NCBI GenBank assembly: GCA_022579005.1
Contig: MU401479.1
Coordinates: 193,297-257,296, forward strand
Source of the DNA: Poronia punctata
Lineage: Eukaryota; Ascomycota; Sordariomycetes; Xylariales; Xylariaceae
Length of the DNA stretch: 64,000 nt
Direction: 5' to 3'
The notes beneath the pieces are model-generated. The model had not been told where the DNA came from. It worked only from the letters and a program-made list of their open reading frames with translations, and made no database searches. Shown piece after piece: positions 23,791 through 35,149 of this stretch. Within the stretch, counting starts at the first letter, position 1. Each line of letters starts with the position of its first letter. The position numbers and the translations under genes were made by a program.

Positions 23791-26700
23791 CGCCTTTGGG
23801 AATTATCTGACTGGCTGACAAAGTCACGGTACATAAAGTCCGGCTGGTAGGCGCGCCTAAGCCCAGGTAGAAGTACAGTGTCTACGCCGTGGCCTGCTGT
23901 ACGGGGGCTGTAGGTCGCGTGCGTTTCAAAGTTTTAGTGGGCTAAACTGGGCGGGGTTGGACTGCTATTGCTGTAACCTAGGCACTCTAGTTGGGGATGG
24001 TCGCAGCACAGCGCAAAGTTCAGCAGGTGAGGAGAGGATATCAATTGGAATCAAGACCAAAAGGGGAAAGGGTGCAGGTTGCAAAGGGCTTCTCCTGAAC
24101 CAACCGTCTGCTTACTATGGTGCAAAATCGAGGGGCAAGATATGAATGGGTAGGAGGGGAAATATTAATAAAAGTAGCTATCAGTGCTACCAGTAGGAAG
24201 CAAAGATAGATGTAGGCTCTTCTGACAGGAGAAGAGATGATCCTGATCATATGATGAACTTGAAATGTCTAGATGTCCAACAATGTATACAATCCAACCA
24301 ACTGGAAGCCGGGGCTAGAAGGCCGGGGCTACAGTAGGCGATGGGGACTTAAGCAAGCGAATACCTATATAGTAGGCGATAAGCGTCGTGCATGAATAGA
24401 GCCGCGGCACATGCAATGTAGCAGTCGGTCAGGTCGAAAATCAGGAGAGCTTGGGAATGGAGACCCCTTGTCAGAATTGACAGCAAATACGAGGGCGAGG
24501 ACAGAGAGAAAAAAGGGGGAAAAGAAGAGAAGAGAATAGAGGAAGAGGATTGAGAATAAAGAAACGCCAGCCAGACATTTGTTAGGCAAAGAAAAAGAAA
24601 GTTCTGGCCAAAGCGATAAAACAGACCATCTAATCTCAATCTACGACTTTAAGATGCCAATTGCGCTAGGTTACCTACTTCTGGTAATAGGTAATAAGGA
24701 TGTAGGTACGTGTATGCAATGTACAATGTACGACGGAGGGCAAGCCCAGGGGTCCGAATCCACCATCGCGACATGGAGCGTCTCTAACCCATCAGCTTGG
24801 TTAAGGTGGTCCCTTTTACAGATGCGCATGGGGTTTTACAGTAGAAAAAATCATCACGACAGCAAACCATTGAATTATTCTCTGAGAGACTATCTCCAAC
24901 TGTACGGTACATAAGTTCCTAAGTTAGGGTATACTAAATATAATATATATATGAAAGAAAAACAAAAGAGCAATATTCTCTGAGTAACAGCCTTCTACGG
25001 ATGAACATACACTTTAGTAGGTTAGTCGAATACTGAACCTATGTCTACATAGCCTCTACTCGTATGCAAAAGTGAATAGTCAATGGCCAAATAAAACCAG
25101 TTTGCCTGTTTTAAACGTCTGCGGCGCTGCTTTACAGGACTTGTAAATGATGACAGATACCAACGAAGCCAACAAGACTTGGAGGAGACGATAATCTACA
25201 AGTACCTAGAGTAGCACTGAACATCTCCATCTGTCTCGGGGTAAGGTGGTGTGGTAGGGTAGACGTGGTACACATGTACTCGTACGTACGAATAGGTACA
25301 CGTAAGGCGGAAGATATCAGCGCGGAATCTAACCTTCTTAAAATGATGAACAAAACGGCACTTTACTCAACTTCTCCCCCCTCCCTCATTTGCCTATTTT
25401 CGGTCCATCCAAGTCCAAGTAACTGCATGGAGACATGATCTTCAAAAAGCAATGCAAGTTGGGTCTCCAAGAATCCAACGCCCAAACTCCGAAGTCCCTC
25501 TCTGTACTATGAGGTACCTACTTTGCTGGGAATTCAATAATTAAGCCTTATGAATATCGTAAGCGCGATGGCGATGTAACCCTACATCGATTCACGTGAG
25601 TCCCTGGATTTTTTCTGCTTTCTTTTCCCTTGGCAGACTTTTGGAGGCTTGTGCTCGTTGTGAAGTCCCGTAGAATAACCACGCACCACGGGTTGACTTT
25701 TACAGATTACGTCTCCAAGAGTTCGAGTTTGTGTCCTTCCTCAACACGAGCAAATTGCCGTGGTTCCGAGTTTGTGACACGCCAAAACTTGCACGGGCAG
25801 AACACGGGGTGCCGTCTTATTAAGCGCTTCACTGTTCCTATTTTGAGAAAGAATGATCTGCTCGACCTGTTCCCTTTTTATGATTGGGGAGGGCAGTAAT
25901 CCAAGAGAGGGCAAGTATGCCAACCAAGACAGGAAACGAGGCTTGATCATCTTCAAGTTTTGCTTGGTACCGATGTAACCTAGTGACGCCAGTTAGGGAA
26001 GTAGGGAAATAACCTACGGTTGATTGACGGTAGGTAGGTAGTTGATACTCGTACAGGCCGTAAATTACATGCATTTGGTCTGATTGCGACATTCATGTTT
26101 AATTATACGCGTACGAGTCACACACTGCGTTTCCTGACGCCGATGATGAAACAGGCGTATGGCTGCATCCGTCCGGCCTCCCTGTTTACATGTATTCGAA
26201 CTCGACTAAGCCCTACGCCATGTCGGTTTCTACCGAGTATGTGTAGGTACTCGCGCCTCAATAATCATTACAACTCTGATTCTCTACGTATCGCAACATG
26301 TGCCATTTCGAGGTTTGAGCAGGACAATTGACTGATAGATCTCCAGTTACAAATCCAGTTCTTCCTTCCCCTCCTTCCAGCCGCAATTCCCAAATTCGGA
26401 TGGCGACCCCTTCTTCGTGCTACCATACAAGTACGCACATACTCGCACATGCACATCAATGAAGAAGCGGCCCTTGTCTCTGAATGGTCTCTTGGCGGTC
26501 ACCGGTGTCTTGGTACTGTCTTGGATATCCCTTCCCGTCGCATGAGTGGAAGAGGGAATCCACATGAGCCACGCGTACACGGCGGGGGATAACTTGGCTG
26601 CTTGGCAAAGCTGGGGCTGGCCTTTGCCAAGACAACTGGAATACCGTATGTATATTTTGGCCCTTTTTTCAATGCCTAGATGGCGGAAAACACTGCGCTT

Positions 26701-27761
26701 GATAAACCACTACCAGGCCTAGAACAATATCAATGTAGACGCCGAGACGTTGGGAGAATCGGACGCCGGCAATAACCGCCGACAAAAACTTCAGGAACAG
26801 CGAGATATTATCCGCTAATAAACGCAAGCTGTTGAAGAAGGTACAATGGCTAGGCTTATCTAATTTTAGCTTTATGCATCTGTCGTGAGCCATTTAGTCA
26901 CGTGAATGGCTCTCTCGCCCTCCCGATCCGGAACTGCCGATGCGACAACGCTCTGATCACAAGACACCATAGTTTTTTATTGTACGTGTAAACGCAAATG
27001 TCTTCCTTTAAAACCGCGCAGTCTGGAACCGAGGGAGAGGGAGGGTTAATATGCGCCGGGAAGCCCGCCATGTCGTCATGCCTCCCTACTTGAGTGTCTA
27101 CGCACAAGACGGTCATAATTTTCACTACTGTATATACGAGTAGGTACGTCCATCTACCTCTGGCTCTCAAGCGGAATTGTCATCGGCCAATCCACTATGA
27201 AGAGAGAGAGTGAGTACTTTAGGAGTTGCAACACAGCTGCAAGGGTGATTCTCCATCAAAGGTATGGTAATCTGAATTTGGGTATATGCCCGCTACAGCA
27301 GTATGCACTGTACGGCGTGGAGTGGACGGCGAAAAACCAGAGACGTTGGAGCTGCCGGAGGTCTCCGGTGATGCTTACGTGTATGAAACCCAGGATCCGG
27401 AGCAATTATGATCCACTATCACATGAACTGTCTAGTCCTGTTCCGGATTCGAGCCCCCCAGCCAACAAACAATCTCATGATTAAGTTTCCTTTAGTGCAA
27501 GGCATTGGGCTTTTTGAGAATTTTATTTCCCCCAGTAACAAGCCTAAAGAATTATGTTTTTGCTGTTGACACCAAAATATTATTCCCCTGCATCTCCAGT
27601 AGCGGAGTATGGCCATGTCAATCAGGATCGTTTCCTACGTGGAAATCTCTAGAAACTGCCACTATTCAGACGAGCCGGACCGAGAACAGGTTGGCGGGAA
27701 CCCCCGTCTACTCAAGATCTGGCCATCTACAAGACTCGACTGTCGAGACAGTGGCCCCTTT
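23791..27761. other. Gene-free region of about 4 kb
   Basis: Lies between the start of dma1 and the stop of the xylanase gene, both on the - strand. No supported gene. It contains a purine-rich tract at about 24491-24564 and several TACTCGTA/TACGAGTA octamers (near 25056, 25275, 26047 and 27133). Small ORFs around 25600-25900 and 27500-27980 have no recognisable features; the last is the opposite-strand shadow of the xylanase gene. Confidence 0.55.
24491..24564. repeat. Purine-rich (GA) tract
   Basis: About 75 bases, nearly all A and G on the + strand, roughly 700 bases upstream of the dma1 start. On the transcribed orientation it would be a pyrimidine tract. It could be a promoter or leader element, or simple low complexity. 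Confidence 0.7.
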
Positions 27762-28576
27762 TCACACTTCACTAACAGTATAATCGGAACTGCCAGTAGC
27801 CCTCCAACCCTCCGTCACCAGAACCTGGTCGTTCAACTCCCCAATAGTGACGTTCAGATCTCTCAAGGCTTGGAAGTGGTTGGCCATCGTCACGGTGCCG
27901 CCCTCGGGTCGGTTCTCTCTGCGGACAAAATAGATCTGCTTACGCGTCGGATCCGCCGACGGGTCGACGTCTGGTAAGGCGACATGCAACCACTGCCATA
28001 TGTCGTAGACGGATCCGTCGCTCTCGACTGTACCTAAGAGCACCCCTTGTCCCGGGTCGTCTCCCGGGAACGGTTCGCTGCTGTACTCTCGAACCCAGTA
28101 CTCGACACTCCACCCTGAAAGGTTGTTTATCCAGCCATATACCGAGACATCGATTAGACCGTCGATGCTCTCCACGTTACCGGAGAACTTGATGCTCCTT
28201 TTAAAGAGGGGTTCTGTCAGTTCTCATACGGCAGGCTAAATACCAGCATTTCCCGACGGTATGACGAGTGAAAATTTAGGTATGGCTTGGAGAGCGAGAA
28301 TACATACCGTTCTGTGCCTTTGCTCCAACCGACACCGACGGCAAAATCGCTAAGATAGGAGGGTTCCGTGGGTTTATATGCGAACCTGCTCGAGAACCCG
28401 TCCGACCTGGGCTCGAACTCGACGTGGTTGTCGCTAACTCCAGTCCAGTTGTAGACGTAGAGCCCGTTTCCTAGGTCGATGTGGAGGTCGGGTCGAACAC
28501 GGTGAACGGGAGGGGCCGCAAGCGCACCGGACGCTAGCGTTGCAAGGGCAATAACAGCCCGGGCGAGGTGAACCAT
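27762..28576 (-). CDS. Divergent GH11 endo-beta-1,4-xylanase, secreted
   Basis: 234-aa secreted glycosidase from exons 28576-28308 and 28197-27762 (110-nt intron, donor GTATGT; a codon is split at Arg90). Residues 1-20 form a signal peptide ending ALA-APP. The joined frame reads VGVGWSKGTERSIKFSG, then YGWINNLSGWSVEYWVREY and VTEGWRATGSS, which match the GH11 fold. Both catalytic glutamates are in place: Glu122 (nucleophile, VEYW) and Glu219 (acid/base, TEGW). SDGSVYDIWQW and the GGTVTMANHFQALRDL segment also align with GH11. The N-terminal third is unlike classical xylanases, lacking the usual YxSxWW strand, and has a DDPGQG insertion after the nucleophile strand. Length is normal for a catalytic domain with no binding module. 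A shifted specificity is possible. Confidence 0.82.
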
Positions 28577-30621
28577 GATGTTGGAATATATATCTGCGAG
28601 GGGAAGCTTTTCAAGTTTCAGCTAGGTACGCTATATGTAAAGTAAAAGCTAGCTATAAAAAAAACTAGACCAGATCTCTCTACGAGACTAAAAAAAAAAA
28701 AAAGGTTTATGATTGTCTCTCTCTCTTACTCGCAACCAATAGAAAAGGGCAGCTTCAAGGTAGATTAGAGGAAGATCTCTCAACCCTTGGCCAACCCTTT
28801 TTATCCTTCCATGCCGGCTAATTGCCTCGTGTCGACTGTCGAACCCAGAGAAGTCGCTCCGAAACTGATGGGGCAGGTATAGCTTCGACCAATACCCTGG
28901 CGATAAAATACCCCGGATTGTCCATGCCCAGCCTGCGGGATCGAACGTGATGAGTAAGCGCGGGAGGGCGGCTGAGATAAAAGGGACGGCATTCGTCCAA
29001 TGGAAAGTTCCATGGCTAATAACTGCGCTTCTACCCACGGTAACGGGATCCGGTGGACACTAGGCGCCATTGTCTCGGTAATGGCAACTTTTTCCTGATA
29101 ATACCTACGATTCTACGAATTGGTAAGATCTGCAGATAAGATAAGTAGAAAAGAACTCAGACTTCTTCTCCGCAATATATATATCAACAACACGTTATAA
29201 AGGCTTTCTAGTAACAACCCCCTCTCTCTAGTTCTGCTGCTAAGTATGGATTCCAACAAACCTTTTTGGCAAAAGATGCCGCCTAAAATGTGGAAAAGAC
29301 GTCTGTGTGAGTGATTTCGGGGTTCCATGGGCGTTCATGGAGAGGGGTTGATAAAATGACACGGAATTCCGTGAAGAAGAAGTGACCCCCCAGGACGCTG
29401 CGCTCCGCCCCGATGGAGAGTGTATGGTACGAAAAGGAAACCCGAATGGCCCGCCGTCCGCCGCAACTCCGGGAAACTTGCCATCTTGCCGGTCCCCCTT
29501 ATTGATCGCGCAGTAAACAATGGGAGGTTTACCGACATAACCATACGAGGCGCGTCCTGGCCAGATACCAGGAACCGGCCCATTATAATGAAGCGCATAT
29601 AGTCTACAGACATAAGTAGGTATAAAAATGCCGTCACTGGGTTAAAGTGAACAGAACAATATATGTTGGGATCTTGAAGACGTTAGTAAGGGGAGTAAAA
29701 GTATCGGCCCCGAAGTCCATGATTATATGGACTGGACATATGAGAGCATGAGCAGTGGTCATGCCATCACCATGAAGATGTTTAACCTAGCAAATGAAGG
29801 AACCTGACCAGTGCTGAGTCTTCTATACATACCCCATCACTTATACCCATTAGTAATTTGACTTCTTTCTTTCAAGCTAGGGATTTTTTATAACAAGCAT
29901 GGGCAAACTGAGAATGTCACTCTCCTTACCTAGGTACTCACCCAGACCATAATCCGAAATAGCGAGAACTATGTCGAAAGGCACTTCCTTAAACATGCGA
30001 TAGACAGATAAATGCTTGCCTTTCAAAAGGACAAGAGGTGTAAATATACCTTTTAGTCAACTGTAGACCAGAGTCATCACAGACGAACCTGTTACCCAGG
30101 GCTGGATCTGGTCTAATATATTGTAGGCGATGTGAGTCCAAGATATAAGTGTGTATAAATGTACGTGTAATGCCACCTCACTTAAAGTCATAGCCCTTCA
30201 TTGACTGGTTAATTGATCGGGTAGAAGTGGTTGGTAAGCACCTAATGATGTGTCCAAGTCGGCAAACTAAAAGTACCAGACCGAAGGAGAGATACTCATA
30301 GTCACCATGGTATGACTAACATGCCGCTTTTCGATTATCACTTAAGAGGTCTAATACATATCTACCATAACATGTTGAACTTGTAACCGGGCTCGATCTG
30401 TTATTTCCTGTTTGCTGTCCGGAGGGGTTGACCTATACTACCCTGTAGTGCTGGGTAAACCCTACATTATTTTCGGCTTAGTAATAGTTTGACGATAAGA
30501 GACTATTTGCGATAAGAATGTCATCTTGTCTGGTCCATCCCCGTCGTCACCTTCTCGTACTCCAGACGTTGTTAACAGACCTAGCGCAGAACAGACATTG
30601 GACGCGCACGTCCATTCCGTT
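28577..30621. other. Intergenic region between divergent xylanase and MPP-alpha genes
   Basis: About 2 kb with no supported gene. Upstream of the xylanase there are two GGCTAA hexamers on the + strand (28816-28821 and 29014-29019) that match the core of the XlnR/XYR1 xylanase-regulator site. Small frames at 28688-29070 and 29335-29637 have no recognisable features. Confidence 0.55.
28816..29019. promoter_or_regulatory. Candidate XlnR/XYR1-type sites (GGCTAA) upstream of the GH11 gene
   Basis: Two GGCTAA hexamers at 28816 and 29014, about 240 and 440 bases before the xylanase start. GGCTAR is the published core for ascomycete xylanolytic activators. A 6-mer of this degeneracy is expected about once per kilobase, so the pair is suggestive only. 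Confidence 0.3.
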
Positions 30622-32418
30622 ATGTTTCGTGCTTTTACGTCCAAGTCCATATACCGGGGCTTTGCCTCGCCTGCGCGCCGGTATGCCAGGGCAACTCCCC
30701 AGTCATTCACGCCGCCTAGCAGTCGCACTTTCGCAACGGTTAAAGTGCCGGATGCCAAGGTAAATATGTCTGCTGATGGGCCGAAAATCCTCACGGGTCC
30801 CTGGCTGACCCATATTACGTAGGAGCCGACTGAGCTTGATCAGATAACAACACTTCCAAATGGCGTCCGCGTCGCATCCGAGGCCCTGCCCGGCTCTTTC
30901 TCCGGCGTCGGAGTCTACGTCGAGGCCGGTTCGCGTTTCGAGACCCCACAACTAAGCGGCTTGAGCCATATCGTCGACCGGCTAGCTTTCAAGTCGACGA
31001 CAAACAGATCAGGCGAGGAAATACAAGAGGTAGTCGAGTCCCTCGGCGGCAACATACAATGCGTATCCTCGAGAGAATCGATCATGTACCAAGCTGCGAC
31101 CTTCAACTCCACCGTCCACGTCGCAACCGAGCTGCTTGCCGATACGGTTCGAAATCCCCGCGTTACCGACGAGGAGGTCAGCCAGGAGCTCGCTACGGCC
31201 GAGTACGAGATCACAGAGATATGGAAGAAGCCGGAACTAATCATCCCGGAGTTGGTACACATGGCGGCATACAAGGATAATACCTTGGGCAACCCCCTAT
31301 TGTGTCCTATGGAACGGATACCACATATTGACGAGTCGGTCATCAAGACATATAGGGATGTCTTCTATCGGCCCGAGCGGACGGTCGTGGCTTTTGCGGG
31401 TGTGCCCCATGCTGAAGCGGTCCGGTTGGCCACGGAATTCTTCGGCGACATGAAGAGCACCGGCCCACCATTACTGTCTAGGTCCGGCTCGGAAACATCT
31501 ATAGACTCTCTGTCATCAACCGAAAGCCAGTCATCCTCTTCCTCCACAAGTTCGAATGAATCCTCTAGTCTCTTCTCTAAACTCCCCCTCCTCAAAAACC
31601 TCTCCGGCTCTACAAATAAGACTGCCGCCGCCTCCGATTCGTCTTCCCTCGTCCCATCACTCGACCACATCAATGCGCCTGCCTACTATACGGGTGGTTT
31701 CATGTCCCTACCCACCCAGCCGCCCTCGGCTAATCCGATGCAACCGGCTTTCAGCCACATCCACATAGCATTCGAGGGGTTGCCTATAGCGTCGGATGAT
31801 ATTTACGCACTTGCGACTCTAAACACTCTGCTTGGAGGCGGTGGTTCCTTCTCGGCTGGCGGACCCGGCAAGGGCATGTATTCCCGCCTGTACACAAATG
31901 TCCTGAACCAGCACGCCTGGGTGGAGAACTGCATGGCCTTCAACCATTCGTACACGGACTCAGGCCTATTCGGTATATCGGCCCTCTGCGTTCCCGGCCG
32001 CACCCAGGCCATGCTAGACGTCATGTGTCAGGAACTCCGCGCATTGACGCTGGACACGGGCTTCTCAGCCCTCGGCGCGGTCGAGGTGCGACGCGCCAAG
32101 AACCAGCTCCGCTCGAGCCTACTGATGAACCTCGAGAGCCGCATGGTCGAGCTGGAAGACCTGGGCCGGCAAGTACAGGTCCACGGCCGCAAGGTGCCCG
32201 TGCACGAGATGTGTCGCAAGATCGAGGAGCTCACCGTCCAGGACCTCCGACGCGTCGCCCGCGACATCATCGGCGGCGTCGTCCGTAATCCCGGGCAGGG
32301 TAGCGGCGCCCCCACCGTCGTTATACAAGAGGCCGACGCGCCCGGTTTCGCAGCCAAGCCCATGACCTGGGAGGAGATTCAAGATAGAATATTCAGATGG
32401 GGTCTCGGTAGACGGTAA
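30622..32418 (+). CDS. mas2: Mitochondrial processing peptidase alpha subunit
   Basis: 577-aa alpha subunit of the matrix heterodimer that removes presequences. Exons 30622-30759 and 30823-32418 with a 63-nt intron (CTGAC branch). Residues 1-40 are Arg/Ser-rich without acidic residues, a mitochondrial presequence. The M16 domain follows: ITTLPNGVRVASE, then the inactive remnant LSHIVDRLAFKST (the beta subunit would have HxxEH), AEYEITEI and the substrate-binding glycine-rich loop GGGGSFSAGGPGKGMYSR (about 384-401), the diagnostic feature of the alpha subunit. Between about 259 and 327 there is a Ser-rich insertion of about 70 residues separating the two halves of the core. The insertion is in frame, unspliced and without GT-AG junctions that would remove it, and I believe similar insertions occur in other ascomycetes. 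Confidence 0.93.
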
Positions 32419-32947
32419 TTTAACAGGATCTTTTTATTCATATCTCCTCTTCTCCCATCCCAGCTCCCGAAAAAAAAACCTTCTCGATTACCTCTATGAG
32501 CGAGTTGTTTGTTTCTGTACTATAAAAACTATAATGGGGTTTTTTTGAAAAGGGGAAAACGAATTAAAATAAAAAGAGAAAGGAAAAAGGAAAAAGGGAG
32601 GAATCAATTAATCGCATTCCTAGCCCTTTTTCTTTCTTTTTTCTTTTTTATGTATGTATGTAATGCATGTATGTATGAGGAACCAACAAACCTCTCCTGG
32701 GGAAAAATGAAAATATATATGTGTATAGAATAGAAAGAACACAAAATGTACCAACAATATTGATGAAGGAATCCCCCCCCTTTTTCTCTGGGTGCGTAGG
32801 AAAAATGAATGAAAGAAAAAGACTACTAGAAAGACAGACATATTATCTCTCGTTCGTCCATAAAACCCTACAACTATAAATGCGCGTCACTTCTTTCTTT
32901 CTTTATTACTTTATTTCTTTCTAGATATACTAGGTTATATATACACA
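32419..32947. other. Convergent 3' spacer, low complexity
   Basis: About 530 bases between the convergent MPP-alpha (+) and rhamnosidase (-) genes. It is made of A-rich and GA-rich tracts (32540-32620) and ATGTATGT-type short repeats. Nothing coding is supported. Confidence 0.65.
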
Positions 32948-35149
32948 TCAAACCGTCTTCGTCTTCGTCTTCGCCTTCACCACCAAAGTGACAGTGGTCG
33001 ACTCCCCCCCTTCAACAACAACTTCTTCAGACCCGGACCTCTCCCCACCTACAACACCACTCGTTCCCTCTGGTGCCTGGACCGTAACAACGACCTGTCC
33101 GTCCTCATTCCTCTCCCAACTAACTTCCAACGGACCACTAGAAGTAGGCACCACACCCTTCGCCCAAGAAATATCCATGACAACAATAGGATCGACCTGC
33201 CAACGTTGGAACCCAGGTGCCGTGGGTCGCACACCGAGGACATAGGTCGTCATTAGCGGCGTCACACCCGTAGACCATCCGTGCGCGAGACTAGTGACTG
33301 CGCCCTCGTATTTCCCCCCGTCGGCAGAGATGCCTTCCCAGTGGGTGATTCCCGGATCTTGCGCGGCCATCCAGCCCCATGTGCGACGGATCATGTCGAG
33401 AGCGCCTGCGACGTCGCCCGTCTCGAAGCGCGCCGCGCCTTCAAAGTACGATATGAAGGCGTACACGCGGTCCGAGAAGCCTTCTTGCAGTTCCTCGCCG
33501 CCGGCGTCGTAGAAGGCGTTTCCGTACTCGCGCGAGTTGTTCGTGGATAGGTAGGATAGCGCGGCCGAGGCAGATGTGCTGTCTGCTATTCCGGATAGGA
33601 TGGCGAGACTGTTTCCGTCTTGTGCGTGCGCGTTACATCCGGAGCCGGAGGAGCACCGGCGGTCTAGATAGGCTGATACGGCGTCATCCCAGAACTCCTT
33701 CTGGAATCCTGTGGACACGTCGGCGGCGCGTGTGCGCCAACGGTCTGCGTCGTCTTCGTGCGAGGATAGGTCGGCTAGCTCGGCGGCTCTATTCAGTGCG
33801 AGGACGTACAGAGCGTTGTAATAGGCGACGGTGCCGTCGCGGGGGAGGAAGGCGTAGTCGCCGTATCCGTCCTGTCGCACTAGGAGGTTTGTCGCGTTGT
33901 CCGTGTGCGCGGGGTAGTATGTGTCGAGAGTCTTGGCCATGACTCCATAGTAGGCGTCGATGTATGATGTGTTCCCTGTGTAGAAGACGTAGTCCCAGCT
34001 GCACGTGATCCAGTAGAGGGGATAGTCGAACAGGGCCAGGGTGTAATTGTTGATACTGGCAGGAGGGATCCAGCCGTCGTCTCGTTGGTGTATGGCAAGG
34101 TCTTCGAGGACGTTGAGTGCGGCCTCGGATATGTCGTGCGAGATGTAGCTAGTTAGCGCGGCGACTGCTAGATCTCCCATGTATGGGTCGCGGTCACGCT
34201 TTGCGCCGTCATGAAGAATAACTTTTCCGACAAGCGTGTCGCTTCTAGCGCCGCGCGGCTCCGTGTCGTTGGCCCTGAAGATGTCTGTTCCCATGTCGGC
34301 CGTGTACACGCCATCGTACCACCACTGTGTGAAGTCGGCATCGGAACACTCGAACCAGCCGGTGAAAGTGTCGGGTGTGCCTAGATACCCGGACCAGCGT
34401 AAGCCTACAGATGAGATTCGCACCTCTCCGTCACTCGAAGTGTACGGCGAATCTTCTGTCAGCGCGTCCAGCGAGATGCGGACATAGCGAAAGCCGTGCA
34501 AGCCGTCAGAGCAGACTTGGCTGTCGTACTCGCAACCCCATTGGTCTTCCCAGACATATGGTGAGTTTTTGACAGCGACCTGACGGACGGGTATGTTAAC
34601 AACTGCTCTTCTTTGTTGATGTCGTGTAACAGAATCTGTTTGTTTTCTCACCTGATCTGTTCCTGATGTGATGATTTGCGGAGGGTCCTATCGTGTATAA
34701 GTTGTCAGCGAATTGTTCCCTGTCGCCATTTAGGGGGCTTCTAACAGGTAACGTACCCCTTGGGCCCTATCCGAGCGCGTGTAGTCACTTCGATCAGTTA
34801 GATACTCAAGTGCCTCGGAAAAGGTCAATCGAAGACCAGGATAACCCTGTGATCCATTCTTCGAACCATCGAATTCCAGCATTAACTGGCCAACGACATT
34901 TTGTCCAAAGTCGACAACCAAGCTTGGGATCTCCTCGTCATCAGACCCTGCATCACGAGTAAGTACAGTCGAGTCGGCACCCGTGATCAGCCCATCAGGA
35001 TTCTGCACGCCGCCTTTCGTGTAATCCTCCAGTATCCTCGTCGGCCGCACAATGGCATCGCTCGGAGCTCGCACATACTGCTGCCAATCTTGTGCCCATG
35101 TAGGCCACCCGAACAGCAGAACTGCTGGCCAGAATAAGCGCCCGGACAT
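32948..35149 (-). CDS. Secreted GH78 alpha-L-rhamnosidase
   Basis: 686-aa enzyme from exons 35149-34757, 34687-34652 (36 nt) and 34579-32948 (introns 69 and 72 nt, all phase 0). Residues 1-20 (RLFWPAVLLFGWPTWA core) form a signal peptide. The N-terminal beta-sandwich includes PSLVVDFGQNVVGQLMLEF. The catalytic (alpha/alpha)6 barrel starts near KRDRDPYMGD (270-279), whose Arg-Asp pair contacts rhamnose in GH78, and includes DDGWIPP and the repeated aromatic motifs typical of the family. The C-terminal segment SLAHGWSTGVTPLMTTYVLGVRP and the final beta-domain also match GH78. It releases terminal rhamnose from pectin side chains, flavonoid glycosides or saponins. The track-level ATG at 34651 is intronic; the start used here is the ATG that gives a clean leader. 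The nearby GH11 gene suggests a plant-material diet. Confidence 0.9.

Noticed and set aside
33574..33942. Arg-rich + strand ORF inside the rhamnosidase gene
   Set aside because: It is the opposite-strand shadow of a GC-rich coding exon.
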